From the NCBI RefSeq assembly GCF_025960875.1, contig NZ_JAODLR010000015.1:1-64000 (forward strand): a stretch of 64,000 nt of DNA, read 5' to 3'. This document shows, in pieces, positions 1 to 8,545 of this stretch; the stretch's first letter is position 1, and every line of letters starts with the position of its first letter. The notes beneath the pieces are model-generated. The model searched no databases and was not told where the DNA came from. It was given only the letters and a program-made list of their open reading frames with translations. This DNA comes from Crystallibacter permensis (GTDB lineage: Bacteria; Actinomycetota; Actinomycetes; Actinomycetales; Micrococcaceae). Made by a program: the position numbers and the translations under genes.

Positions 1-1
1 G

Positions 2-1162
2 GCCGAAGACGCCGAGACCGGCAACGCGCACGGGTTCTCCTCCTGCGCCGCAACGGAGATCGCCGCGGCCCTGGCCCAGCCCCGCGGCAGCGCGGAAAAG
101 GATCTGGCCGAGGCCGCGCAACTGTCCCAGCACCTGCCGGCCACGGTGGAGGCGATGACCGCCGGGAACCTGGACCTGCCGCGGGCCACCGCCATCGCCC
201 GCGGCTCCGCCGACCTGCCCGAAAACCTGCTGCCCGCGTTCGAGGCCAAGGTCCTGCCCAAAGCCGGCGAGATCACGGTCGAGAGTGTGCAGGCCCGTGC
301 CCGCAAGGCCCGTGAACGGCTGCACCCGGAAACCCTCACCATCCGCCATGAACGCGCGAACCAGTCCCGGAACGTCGGCCTCGTGCCGCAGGATGACGGG
401 ATGGCCGAAGTCTGGTTCCGCTGCAGCGCGGACAAAGCGGTGATGGTGTTCAACCTGGTCCAGGCCCTCGCGAAGAAGCTGCAAGGCCCCGACGAGGCCC
501 GGACCCTGCCCCAGCTGCGCGCCGACGTCATCACCGACCTGCTCGTCAACAACCCCGGCACCTGCAGCGGCGGCAGCGCAGCCACCGGGACCGGAACTTG
601 TACCGGCACGGGGACGGGAACCGGTGCCGGGGCGGGAGTGACCGCCAGTGTCGCGGTCACGTTGTCGTTGGAGACCGCGGCGGGATTGAGCGAGGAGCCC
701 GGCGAACTCGCCGGATACGGGCCGATCCCGCCGGAAATGGCCCGGAACCTCGCCGGACTGGCGAAGTCGTGGCTGCTGGTGCTCACCGATGAATACGATA
801 AAGCGATCGCCGCCGCGAAAGACCTGCGGCATCCGCCCGAATGGCTGAAACGTCTCGTCCGCTTACGTGACGGGCACTGCAGCGGCCCCGGCTGCCGCGT
901 GGAAGCCCGCTTCTGCGAAGTAGATCACACCATCGCCTGGGAAGACGGCGGTAAAACCGTGCTCGAAAATCTCAAAGCCGCCTGCAAACCCGACCACATT
1001 TCAAAACACGCCGGCGGCTGGAAAGTCACCCAACACCCAGATGGCAGCACCACCTGGAAATCGCGCACCGGCCACGAATGGACCAGCACCCCCGAAAACA
1101 GCTGGTCCATCCGCCCGCCAACCGACCCACCACCGGACCTCTACACCCCACCACCCTTCTAA
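2..1162 (+). CDS. DUF222/HNH endonuclease domain protein (13E12 type), 5' partial
   Basis: The frame is open from the first bases of the window, so the true start lies upstream; about 386 residues are visible. The N-terminal part is the helical DUF222 region. The C-terminal part is an HNH nuclease module: a CSGPGC knuckle, then EVDHTIAW and KAACKPDH carrying the His/Asp/Asn-type metal and catalytic positions. Between the two lies a Gly/Thr/Ala low-complexity stretch (about nt 560-640) that reads as a flexible linker. These proteins occur in many copies in actinobacterial genomes; a second, divergent member sits at about 42.3-44.0 kb. Whether it is a mobile homing-type nuclease or a DNA-damage protein is not settled. 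The family call is firm; the function is not. Confidence 0.88.
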   Translation, partial: AEDAETGNAHGFSSCAATEIAAALAQPRGSAEKDLAEAAQLSQHLPATVEAMTAGNLDLPRATAIARGSADLPENLLPAFEAKVLPKAGEITVESVQARARKARERLHPETLTIRHERANQSRNVGLVPQDDGMAEVWFRCSADKAVMVFNLVQALAKKLQGPDEARTLPQLRADVITDLLVNNPGTCSGGSAATGTGTCTGTGTGTGAGAGVTASVAVTLSLETAAGLSEEPGELAGYGPIPPEMARNLAGLAKSWLLVLTDEYDKAIAAAKDLRHPPEWLKRLVRLRDGHCSGPGCRVEARFCEVDHTIAWEDGGKTVLENLKAACKPDHISKHAGGWKVTQHPDGSTTWKSRTGHEWTSTPENSWSIRPPTDPPPDLYTPPPF

Positions 1163-1269
1163 CGCCGACATACAGCGGCGGCGCCACACACCATGACCCG
1201 ATGTCATGCCTGCAGCAGCTGCGCCACAACGCAAGGTGAGACGCCGCCGTCGTTAGTCGTGGTGGCCGC

Positions 1270-2931
1270 TCAGGGCGCGACGACGACGTGCTCGTTCGGC
1301 ACGCAATGCGTCATGGTGAGCCCTTCAACGTTGCGCGGGCCGTTCTTGCCCAGGTTCTTCATCCGCGACACCTCTGCATCGGTGAGCGTCTGCGTCTGCA
1401 ACGGCCCAAGGTCCTTCACGTCCTCGAGGCTGATACCCAAGCCCTCTCCCACGCGTGAGCCGAGCTCGTCGTCGACCATGTAGAAATGCCAGAGCATGCG
1501 TTCCTGGACCTTCCGGTCCGCCTGCGCAATCAGCGTGGTGAAGTTGGTGACGAGGTCATCCTGCTCCCAGTCTTCGAGGAGTTGGTAGCGCTGGCCTGCC
1601 TGCTCATAATCATTGGTGCGCGGGATGCGGGCACGAGTCAGCCGGCCGGTGAGTTCCGGGCCTTCAATGTCCTCCGTTTGGTAATGCCCCTCGCGCAGGC
1701 CGCCCGTGATGGACGGTTCATAGTTGATGTGCGGGTTCTGTCCTACACCGAGGTCGCGCCCGTAGGACATCTGCCCGCCGGTTTGGTTCGTGGCTACCTG
1801 CACACGTCGTGGCGAATTCACCGGCAGCTGCAAGTAGTTCGGCCCCACACGATATCGCTGGGTGTCGCTGTAGCTGAACGTGCGGCCGACGAGCATTTTG
1901 TCGTCAGAGAAATCCAACCCGTCCACCAGCACGCCCGTACCGAAGGCGATCTGCTCGTTCTCATTGTGATGGTCAGAGACGTTCTCGTTCAGTGTCATGG
2001 TGCCAATGAGTTTGGGCTCGAAGTCCTGTTCCGGCCAGGTCTTCGTGTCATCCAAAGGGTCCCAGTCGAGTTCCGGATGCTCGTCGTCGCTCATCATCTG
2101 CACGTAGAGATCCCATTTCGGGAAGTCGCCGCGTTCGATCGCTTCAAACAGGTCCTTGGAGGCATGCCCGGTGTCGTTGGCCTGGATGTTCGCCGCGTCC
2201 GCTTCCGTCAGGCTCTTCACGCCCTGGTGCGGCTGCCAGGTGTACTTCACCAGGACCGTGTCGCCCGTCTGATTGCACCACTTGTAGGTGTTGACGCCGA
2301 AGCCCTGCATGTGGCGGTAGTCGGCGGGGATGCCGCGGGGGCTGAACAGGTTGACCAGCATGTGCAGGCACTCAGGTGTCTGCGACATGAAGTCGAAAAT
2401 CCGCGCGGGCTCCTGCCGGAAGGTGATGGGGTCCGGCTTGAGCGCGTGGATCACATCCGGGAACTTGATGGCGTCCCGGATGAAGAACACCGCCAGGTTG
2501 TTGCCCACCAGATCCCAGTTGCCGTCCTCCGTGTAGAACTTCACTGCGAAGCCGCGCGGGTCACGGGCTGCTTCCGAGGAGTCGTGGCCGCCGATCACCG
2601 TGGAGAAACGCACTGCCACGTCCGTCTTTTTGCCCGCTTCCTGGAACAGCTTCGCCCGCGTGTACTCGGAGATCGGTTCGTCGCCCCACTTTCCGGTGGC
2701 TTCGAACGTGCCGAAGGAAACGAACCCGCGTGCGTGGACCACCCGTTCCGGAATGCGCTCCCGGTCAAAGTGGCTGATTTTCTCCAGGAACTGGTAGTTC
2801 TCCAGGGTGGCCGGACCGCGTGGGCCAACCGTCCGCTGGTTCTGGTTGTCGTAAACCTGATGCCCTTGCCGGTTGGTCAGGATGGACCGGTCATCGTCTT
2901 CTGCTGGTGGCCGATTGGCTGCATCTGTCAT
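1270..2931 (-). CDS. katA: Monofunctional heme catalase
   Basis: Decomposes hydrogen peroxide to water and oxygen in the cytoplasm. The 553-residue protein has all family landmarks: the distal His in VVHARG (residue 66), the active-site Asn in LVGNN (about 144), and the proximal heme-ligand signature RTFSYSDTQ (350-358, Tyr 354). The start ATG follows AAGGTAAGACC. Length is typical of small-subunit catalases with a modest C-terminal extension. It is transcribed away from the upstream ABC-like operon end with a 190-bp gap that can hold its own promoter. No OxyR or FurA gene lies beside it, so regulation cannot be read from context. The gene symbol follows the general name for this family; orthology to a particular katA was not tested. 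Confidence 0.96.
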   Translation of the reverse strand: MTDAANRPPAEDDDRSILTNRQGHQVYDNQNQRTVGPRGPATLENYQFLEKISHFDRERIPERVVHARGFVSFGTFEATGKWGDEPISEYTRAKLFQEAGKKTDVAVRFSTVIGGHDSSEAARDPRGFAVKFYTEDGNWDLVGNNLAVFFIRDAIKFPDVIHALKPDPITFRQEPARIFDFMSQTPECLHMLVNLFSPRGIPADYRHMQGFGVNTYKWCNQTGDTVLVKYTWQPHQGVKSLTEADAANIQANDTGHASKDLFEAIERGDFPKWDLYVQMMSDDEHPELDWDPLDDTKTWPEQDFEPKLIGTMTLNENVSDHHNENEQIAFGTGVLVDGLDFSDDKMLVGRTFSYSDTQRYRVGPNYLQLPVNSPRRVQVATNQTGGQMSYGRDLGVGQNPHINYEPSITGGLREGHYQTEDIEGPELTGRLTRARIPRTNDYEQAGQRYQLLEDWEQDDLVTNFTTLIAQADRKVQERMLWHFYMVDDELGSRVGEGLGISLEDVKDLGPLQTQTLTDAEVSRMKNLGKNGPRNVEGLTMTHCVPNEHVVVAP

Positions 2932-2996
2932 GGTCTTACCTTCTTAGGGGAAATGGATGCAAGGTGGCCCGGGACAGGCCATCGCCCGTAGTTACC

Positions 2997-3025
2997 ACTC
3001 TGTTACCGGCCGCGGCAGAGGTCAA
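2997..3025 (-). promoter_or_regulatory. Possible catalase promoter
   Basis: On the minus strand TTGACC and CAGAGT are separated by 17 bases, about 65 bases before the catalase ATG. The -35 matches the sigma-70-type consensus well and the -10 only partly. This is by eye and tentative. Confidence 0.3.
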
Positions 3026-3124
3026 TAGGTGCAGACGCCAAGAGACAACAGCGGTGGATGAACGCACTGGCCAACGCCTCGTGGCCACCAGTCGCTGAGG
3101 TCATCAGAGCACCGCTCACCGAGG

Positions 3125-4891
3125 TCAGTAGGCATCATGAACGACGGCGGGGCGCGCGGCTACCCAGGTCAGGTCCAGCCCGGCGTGCGGGCAGTCGACG
3201 GACCATTCCGTGAAACCGGCGGCGAGCGCGTTCGGATCATCCGATGCGAACAGCACTACTCCGGGATAATCGCGCACAACCCGGGCCAGCATCTTTCTGC
3301 CGTCCCGGTCCAGGTCCGCATCCAACCTGTTGATCACCAGCACCGGCGGCTCCCCCAGCATTGCCCGGGCCAGCACCAGCCGCGCCCGCTCGGAGGTGGA
3401 CAGGGGCTCGCCGCCGCGCTTGAGCATGGTTTGCTCGCCCCGTTCCAGCTGGGCAATAGGTCCGGCCAGTCCCACCCGTTCCAAGGCAGCCGATCCTTTC
3501 GCCGCGTCCAAATCAGGCCTGCGGTAGCGCACACTGCGCGCGATCGAACCCCGCTCCAGGAAGGCTCCGACAGCGGCATAGCCGACCAGCCGCCGCCGGT
3601 CCCGGCCGCCACTGTCCAGCAGCAACATGCCGTCGACCTGCGTGAACGCATCGGGATCGCTGCGCACACCGATCAACGTTTCCAGCAATCTGGTCTCCAC
3701 CGCCGGATCGGTGGAGCGGATGAGCACCCGCTGCCCCGGCCAAGCCCGAAGCTCCGGGACGGGGCAGTTCCTGCATTCCGACAAGCCCGCCACCAGGAGC
3801 GAGCCCGCATCCTCACCGTTCGTCGCCTCATCGTTCAGCGTCTCCCCGTTTGGAGCCTCTTCGTTCGCGCCCACCTCATTCACACCCACCACACCGGCGT
3901 GGCCCCCGTAGGCGGCAACCCGCCGTCGTCGTTCGTTTCCTTGCGTTGCCGAAACGGCGAGGGCGGGACCGAGGATCCGGCGTGCGGCCTTGAAGTTCTG
4001 CCGGTATTCGACGGCGCGGCCCATGTCGGTAATGGGGGCCGCAATCATGCCGACGATGGTCAGCGCCGCGGCAACAGTCGCCGTCGGAATTGCCTGCCAA
4101 CTGCCCACGGCGGCGACGGCAGCCGTGCCGAGCGAGGCCGCGGCGGCAGCGGCACCACGGATGGAGCCGGAAGCGGCGGCGCGGTGCACCGCCGCATCGA
4201 CCACGTTGCGGCCGGCCTTGTCCACCTGCTTGACCTCGCGTTCCTCGCCACCCGCGGCGCGGATCGTGCCGGCTGCCATGACCGTATCGGCGAGCCGTGC
4301 CGCGAGCCGCCCGCGTTGGCGCCGCAGGGCACGCGCGCGTTCAAAGGCCGGTCTGGCCAACATCGCCAGGCCTGCGGCCAGGATGGCCAAGGGAACGACG
4401 ACGGCGAGGGCAAGTCCCGGCGTGAGCAGCCACAGCGCCACCGCGGTGCCGAGGATCAGCGGGATGCCCACGGCCAGCGGAGCAATTCCCATCGCGATCC
4501 AGTTGCGCACGCTGGAGAGGTCGTTGGTGCTGCGCGCGATGGTCACGCCAGGGGACGGTCCCCGGTCGGTGGCCAGCGCGGATTTCACCAGGCCCTTGCG
4601 GATCTGATGGATGTAGTCCTGGCCGAGCATCTCGCCCAGCACCCGCTCGAGGGCCCGCAGGCCGCCGATGGCCAGCGCGGCCGCGGCCAGTCCGGCGACG
4701 AGGGGAACGATCTTCCCGCCACCAGTTGCCGGGGCCTGGTCGAGCAGCAACATCATCAGCAGCGCGCTGGCACCGGTCACCGCCGCCATGGCCAGGCCGG
4801 TGCCGACCAGCAGCGCCATCAGCCCACGACGCCGGCCCCTCAGCAGCCTGGGCAGGCCGGACGGAAGATTCTTGCTGGGCATGCTTCGCAC
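3125..4891 (-). CDS. ABC-transporter-like membrane protein with degenerate ATPase domain
   Basis: The 588-residue protein has the architecture of an ABC half-exporter: membrane segments at roughly 24-50, 60-80, 135-178 and 247-290, a cytoplasmic RAGGEE/ERARAL-type coupling region near 185-215, then a nucleotide-binding-like domain from about 365. That domain has lost the Walker A lysine motif: where GxxGxGKST belongs it reads RSTDPAVETR (392-401). The signature is LSTSERARLVLARAM instead of LSGGQRQRxALARA, and the Walker B/D-loop is LVINRLDADLD with no catalytic Glu. An Asn/Glu-rich linker (336-361) joins the halves. The start is GTG; an in-frame ATG three codons in, with AGG about 10 nt upstream, is an alternative. 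It begins 5 nt after the stop of the P-loop gene and is surely co-transcribed. It may act as a non-hydrolysing partner or have lost transport; no substrate can be assigned. Confidence 0.8.
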   Translation of the reverse strand: MRSMPSKNLPSGLPRLLRGRRRGLMALLVGTGLAMAAVTGASALLMMLLLDQAPATGGGKIVPLVAGLAAAALAIGGLRALERVLGEMLGQDYIHQIRKGLVKSALATDRGPSPGVTIARSTNDLSSVRNWIAMGIAPLAVGIPLILGTAVALWLLTPGLALAVVVPLAILAAGLAMLARPAFERARALRRQRGRLAARLADTVMAAGTIRAAGGEEREVKQVDKAGRNVVDAAVHRAAASGSIRGAAAAAASLGTAAVAAVGSWQAIPTATVAAALTIVGMIAAPITDMGRAVEYRQNFKAARRILGPALAVSATQGNERRRRVAAYGGHAGVVGVNEVGANEEAPNGETLNDEATNGEDAGSLLVAGLSECRNCPVPELRAWPGQRVLIRSTDPAVETRLLETLIGVRSDPDAFTQVDGMLLLDSGGRDRRRLVGYAAVGAFLERGSIARSVRYRRPDLDAAKGSAALERVGLAGPIAQLERGEQTMLKRGGEPLSTSERARLVLARAMLGEPPVLVINRLDADLDRDGRKMLARVVRDYPGVVLFASDDPNALAAGFTEWSVDCPHAGLDLTWVAARPAVVHDAY

Positions 4892-4896
4892 CTGCC

Positions 4897-6006
4897 TTAT
4901 TTGCGCGCGGGCAACAGGCCCAGGGCCGTTGCCGGGTTACACAGATCGTAGGTATTGATCACGCGGGTGGTGATCACGCCGGCGGCTTCCCGGGCGGCAA
5001 GCGGCGAGGCGGTGAGCAGGCCCGAGACTGCCGGCACGGAAACGCCGGCTTCCTGCAGGACGCCGATCCCCGCCGTAGCGCCCAGGGCATCCGCGGCGGC
5101 GAACACCACATGGTCGACGGCCGCATGGAAAACCGGGTCATGGAGCAGCCTGCTCGTTTCGCCCTGGTAGACGCCGTCGGCAATTTCCACCACGATCACA
5201 TCGGTCTCGGCCGTGGTCAGGGTGTCGATGAGACTGGTCAGCAGGCCGCGCACGGTTTCGTAGTCCAGCAGATAAGTGGTCGGGAAACCGAAGTCGGTGA
5301 AGTCCAGCACCAGGCGGGCACCGGCGTCGGTGAAGAGGCGCGGATCATTGCCGGAGCCGGTCCCGGTCGCCTTGCCCGCGGAAACCCGCAGGCCTGCTGC
5401 GTCCAACCCGTTGACCAGGCAGCCCAGCGTGGTCGACTTGCCGGAATTCATCGAGGTACCCAGCACCGCAATTACCGGCGGCCGGCCGGGCAGTTCAGTG
5501 GCGTGGTTGACGGCGTGCGGTGCCAGGTCCTGCAGGTTGACCACGGCGCCGTCCTTGGCTAGCAGGCCGATCGGCTGGATGGTGGTGGCCTTGTCGATGT
5601 CCGCGTGCTGTTCAAGGACCCGGGCGGCCAGTCCGCCGCCGGCCACCAAACTGCATTCGCCCAGGTCATCCGGCACGACGGCGAGGAACTGGTCCGGCGC
5701 GTAGCGGTTCCCGAAGGCGACCAGGATTTCGTCGCCGGGGAACATGGCCTGGCGGCGCGACGCCGGACTTTCCAGCTTCGTGTGCTTCCCGAGCTCCACA
5801 ACCCTGGCCAGCACCACGTCGCCGGCGGCGGGGACGGTGTCCAGCAGTTCATACCCTGTCGGATCGAGTGCCAACCGGTCTGCAAGGAACCGGGTGGTGT
5901 AGGCCTTCTTGGCCCGCTGCAGCCGCTGTGGATCCGCGGTTACTGCTGTGCCGGCGGTGCTGGTGGTGAGGGAAAGGGCTTCGCTGGGGTGGGCGACGAG
6001 TGTCAT
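4897..6006 (-). CDS. P-loop NTPase-fold protein of unassigned role (DUF1611-like)
   Basis: The start is the ATG preceded by AAGGAG with 7 nt spacing; a longer frame upstream lacks such a site. The 369-residue protein has an N-terminal domain with RYAPDQF and CSLVAGGG motifs, then a nucleotide-binding domain whose P-loop is GTSMNSGKST (183-192), followed by an IVVEIADGVYQGE stretch that looks like a Walker B region. The arrangement recalls DUF1611 and MobB/dethiobiotin-synthetase-like P-loop proteins, but I cannot place it in a named enzyme family. It is the first gene of a two-gene operon with the degenerate ABC-type membrane protein, suggesting a shared job such as nucleotide-dependent modification or ligation of a small molecule that the membrane protein handles. 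That link is inference from spacing only. Confidence 0.72.
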   Translation of the reverse strand: MTLVAHPSEALSLTTSTAGTAVTADPQRLQRAKKAYTTRFLADRLALDPTGYELLDTVPAAGDVVLARVVELGKHTKLESPASRRQAMFPGDEILVAFGNRYAPDQFLAVVPDDLGECSLVAGGGLAARVLEQHADIDKATTIQPIGLLAKDGAVVNLQDLAPHAVNHATELPGRPPVIAVLGTSMNSGKSTTLGCLVNGLDAAGLRVSAGKATGTGSGNDPRLFTDAGARLVLDFTDFGFPTTYLLDYETVRGLLTSLIDTLTTAETDVIVVEIADGVYQGETSRLLHDPVFHAAVDHVVFAAADALGATAGIGVLQEAGVSVPAVSGLLTASPLAAREAAGVITTRVINTYDLCNPATALGLLPARK

Positions 6007-6081
6007 GGTCTTCTCCTTGGTCCAGGTTTTGCTGTCAGTAATGACTAAACCCAGCCCAGATGAAAGGGACATGATGTACCG

Positions 6082-6120
6082 ATGAGAGTGCTCTCATGAA
6101 CCGTTTACCCTCGGTTCATG
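6082..6120. promoter_or_regulatory. Two abutting inverted repeats in a divergent promoter region
   Basis: The first repeat has perfect arms ATGAGAG and CTCTCAT around TG (6082-6097). The second has perfect arms CATGAACCG and CGGTTCATG around an 8-base loop (6095-6120), sharing three bases with the first. They lie between the divergent P-loop operon and the phosphatase gene. They read as operators or as an overlapping pair of alternative hairpins; no regulator gene is adjacent. Confidence 0.5.
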
Positions 6121-6273
6121 TTGCATGCACCGGTGCTTCAGCCGGCCCTGCCACCTTGGACCGCAATCCCCCGGACCGCCGCACCCATTCGCGCGCCAAG
6201 ACGCGACGTCGTTTCCTATTGGCACCGCAGTGGGGCAGGATTGATGCAGACAACTGGACATGAGGAGGCCTAA

Positions 6274-6816
6274 GTGCTGGCACTGGTGCGACACGGTGAG
6301 ACCGACTGGAATTCGGCTGGACGGCTGCAGGGGCATACGGACATCCCGCTGAACGAGTTGGGCTGCAGCCAGGCTAACGACGCCGGCGCCAAGCTGGCAA
6401 CGGAAGAATGGAACCTTATGGTTTCATCACCGTTGCGCCGCGCCCGCGAGACCGCGGAGATCATCGGCAAGCACGTCGGGCTGTCGATCTCCAGCACCCT
6501 TCCCGGGCTGATGGAACGGGATTTCCGTGACGCCGAAGGCGCCGTCCTCGTAGGCATGGACCGGCCCGAGATCGACAAGTTGCTGCTCGTTTCCGAGCCG
6601 GAAGCCGAAGTGGCGGCACGCAGCATTGCCACCCTGCAGGAGCTGGTCCACGCGAACCCGGGCCAGCGCATCATCGTCGTGGCGCACGGCACGCTCATCA
6701 GGGTGACAATGGGGCTGCTGCGCGGCGAAGCCCATGCCCACGTCATCAACGGTGAAGCCATCGAGCTGGACCCCGACCTGCTGCTCGGGTTCAAGGCGGA
6801 GCAAGTCGCCGGCTAG
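6274..6816 (+). CDS. Histidine phosphatase family protein (phosphoglycerate mutase-like)
   Basis: A 180-residue branch-1 histidine phosphatase. The catalytic RHGET motif is at residues 6-10 with the phospho-accepting His 7, the acid/base MERDF Glu at 81, and the second catalytic His in VVAHGT at 138. Arg in SSPLRRARET completes the phosphate pocket. The start is GTG behind GAGGAGG. At this length it is more likely a small-molecule phosphatase than a glycolytic mutase, and the substrate is not predictable from sequence. It ends one base before the convergent FMN reductase gene, leaving no room for a separate terminator. Confidence 0.9.
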   Translation: MLALVRHGETDWNSAGRLQGHTDIPLNELGCSQANDAGAKLATEEWNLMVSSPLRRARETAEIIGKHVGLSISSTLPGLMERDFRDAEGAVLVGMDRPEIDKLLLVSEPEAEVAARSIATLQELVHANPGQRIIVVAHGTLIRVTMGLLRGEAHAHVINGEAIELDPDLLLGFKAEQVAG

Positions 6817-6817
6817 T

Positions 6818-7306
6818 TCAGAGCAGCGACTGGATCACCAGTGTCCACCGGTCCAGCCATTCGCGCGAGCTTTCCGGGTCTTCCCAGGACTTCTCGTTGA
6901 GGTACAAACCCTGGACCGGAACCGTGGCACCGAGCTCAACGAGTACCGGTTTGAGCAGCAGCTCCGGGGCCAGCGCGTGGACCGGGCCGGCTCCGAGCAT
7001 CAACGGCACCGCGACAACGCCTTTGAGCCCGTCGCCGGTAGCAAACTGATCAAGGAAGAGTTTGAGCACTCCGGTATAAGTGGCCTTGAAGGTCGGCGAC
7101 GCGAAGATCACCAGATCGCTGGACTGGACTGTCTTCACGGCCGCCGCCACGGTGTCGTCGCCCCACCCCAGCAGGCCCGGCCCCAAAGTGATGACGTCGA
7201 TGGCATGGTCCACCGGGGCTCCGGTGATCTGTTCGGCCACGAGCCGGGCCGCGACAAGGGTCCGGGAGGCCGGCTTCGGGTTTCCTGCAACTACGGTAAC
7301 GGTCAT
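6818..7306 (-). CDS. NADPH-dependent FMN reductase family protein (SsuE/MsuE-like)
   Basis: A 162-residue flavodoxin-fold protein. The N-terminal VAGNPKPASRT loop is the FMN-phosphate site, and FASPTFKATYTGVLKLFLDQ is the hallmark FMN_red motif in which the flavin sits. Such enzymes use NAD(P)H to supply reduced FMN to two-component monooxygenases, for instance those releasing sulfite from sulfonates. No monooxygenase is adjacent, so a partner cannot be named. It converges on the phosphatase gene with no space between them. Confidence 0.88.
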   Translation of the reverse strand: MTVTVVAGNPKPASRTLVAARLVAEQITGAPVDHAIDVITLGPGLLGWGDDTVAAAVKTVQSSDLVIFASPTFKATYTGVLKLFLDQFATGDGLKGVVAVPLMLGAGPVHALAPELLLKPVLVELGATVPVQGLYLNEKSWEDPESSREWLDRWTLVIQSLL

Positions 7307-7545
7307 ACAGGGACGCTACCGCTCTGCCCCGGCCGCGGGGAGCCACGTGTCAGGACGTTACAAGCCCGGCTTCGCTGCCACCCGTTCGCATGATGGACGA
7401 ATGCTTTTATTCGGCGTTACACTGAATGACCAAATCAGCACCCTTAGCAACTGAATAACGCATGTCCTCTCTGACCCTGCGTCCGGGCGGACGAATCATC
7501 AGGCCTTCCAATACGCCCATCCCCAGGACCGTTAGGACATCTGCC

Positions 7546-7827
7546 ATGCGTGAGAATAGGTACACGGCCACAGCCAAAGCCAACAGCAAGCATCCGTACG
7601 ACTGGGGCCGCGCCATGGCCCTGGCAGTCTCCAAGCTATTGCACCAGGCAGAGGATGACGGCCTTGCCACCCAGCGCCGGAACCTCTACGACGAGGACCT
7701 GCGCCTGAGGATCAGCGAACTGGCGGACGGCATCCAGATCACACTCTCCTGGTCCCCCGCGGCAGCACCCGCGGCCGACTCCGCAGCCACCTCCCCATTG
7801 ACCGTGGAACGCGTGACCATGGCCTAA
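7546..7827 (+). CDS. Hypothetical protein, 93 aa
   Basis: The chosen ATG (MRENRYTATA) has AGGA about 9 nt upstream; a longer frame from 7462 has no ribosome site. The protein has a basic N-terminus, a central helix-rich part containing WGRAMALAVSKLLHQAE and a C-terminal Ala/Ser/Pro tail. No family was recognised. Good codon usage and a clean hairpin terminator right after the stop argue that it is expressed. Confidence 0.6.
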   Translation: MRENRYTATAKANSKHPYDWGRAMALAVSKLLHQAEDDGLATQRRNLYDEDLRLRISELADGIQITLSWSPAAAPAADSAATSPLTVERVTMA

Positions 7828-7831
7828 GGTC

Positions 7832-7862
7832 AAGAGCCGCACCGAATGCCGGCGCGGCTCTT
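7832..7862. terminator. Bidirectional hairpin terminator
   Basis: Perfect 9-bp arms AAGAGCCGC and GCGGCTCTT enclose a 13-base loop between two convergent genes, 4 nt after the first stop. There is only a short T tract. Confidence 0.65.
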
Positions 7863-7877
7863 AGCATTCCTGCCGGC

Positions 7878-8324
7878 TCAGTTGCCTTCCGAATAGCTGT
7901 CCGCCGGGACCGCAATCTGGAATCCGCAGGCGCAACGGAGCACCAGCGTGTCCAGTTCGACATGCGGCAGCGCGTCCGCCTCGGGATCATGGTTGAGCAC
8001 CGGATCGTAAATGGGACGCTGAGCGGAATCAAATGGCCGCATCGGCTCGCCGCAATGGATGTAGGCGGTATCGATCGCCACCAGCCAGCCTGCCTCATCG
8101 GTCGAGCCCAGCCATGGCTTCCGGGTCTGATGCCCGTAGAAGCTCTCGCACTCGGCACAGGAATAGCTGATGTTCCACAACGGATGCCCGCTGAGATCCT
8201 GCTCCTCCGCGGGCTCGACCTCTTCAACAATCAAATAGTCGTCTGTGGCGCAGACCGAGCACCAAGGATCAGAGACTTCGTCATCCCTGCCGATGGGCCG
8301 GTAGCGCTCTTTGTGATTAGGCAT
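7878..8324 (-). CDS. Hypothetical Cys-rich (zinc-ribbon-like) protein, 148 aa
   Basis: The start ATG (MPNHKERYRP) was preferred to an upstream in-frame start because it follows a GAG-rich site. Cysteines occur as WCSVC, SCAEC and RCACG, a spacing that suggests one or two structural zinc ribbons, with a lone HCGEP between them. No catalytic motif is visible and I do not recognise the family. It may be a small nucleic-acid- or protein-binding protein. A 22-bp palindrome lies about 80 bp upstream of the start and may control it. Confidence 0.62.
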   Translation of the reverse strand: MPNHKERYRPIGRDDEVSDPWCSVCATDDYLIVEEVEPAEEQDLSGHPLWNISYSCAECESFYGHQTRKPWLGSTDEAGWLVAIDTAYIHCGEPMRPFDSAQRPIYDPVLNHDPEADALPHVELDTLVLRCACGFQIAVPADSYSEGN

Positions 8325-8404
8325 TACCACTCTCACTCTCACTCCCTCACAGAAGTTCAATCTGGACTTTGCTACGCCAACCCCCAACTAAATCCGGTCT
8401 AACT

Positions 8405-8426
8405 ACCACTAAGTATACTTAGCGGT
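8405..8426. promoter_or_regulatory. 22-bp palindrome, probable operator
   Basis: A perfect 14-bp core (CTAAGTATACTTAG) is flanked by ACC and GGT, giving a 22-bp palindrome with one mismatched pair. It lies in the divergent region between the Cys-rich gene and marR and is AT-rich against its surroundings. Its sequence differs from the marR-proximal palindrome, implying a different regulator. Confidence 0.5.
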
Positions 8427-8502
8427 TCAACTTACAGTGTAAACCCGAGAGCCGACCACAGAGCGCGAACCGCATGAACTCGCCAACTTTGCCTCCCGAT
8501 TT

Positions 8503-8525
8503 AGTTTGATTGGCACAATCAAACT
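8503..8525. promoter_or_regulatory. Perfect 23-bp inverted repeat, probable MarR operator
   Basis: Arms AGTTTGATTG and CAATCAAACT flank GCA with no mismatch. The size and position, directly before the marR coding region, fit an autoregulatory MarR operator. One possible TTG start lies inside it, so the downstream GTG start is preferred. Confidence 0.7.
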
Positions 8526-8545
8526 TTAGGACGTATCCTCATCAT

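Noticed and set aside
3137-4951. Plus-strand open frame of 604 codons opposite the ABC-like gene
   Set aside because: Composition is Gln/Arg/His-rich without any domain, and the minus strand has clear homology and a ribosome site.
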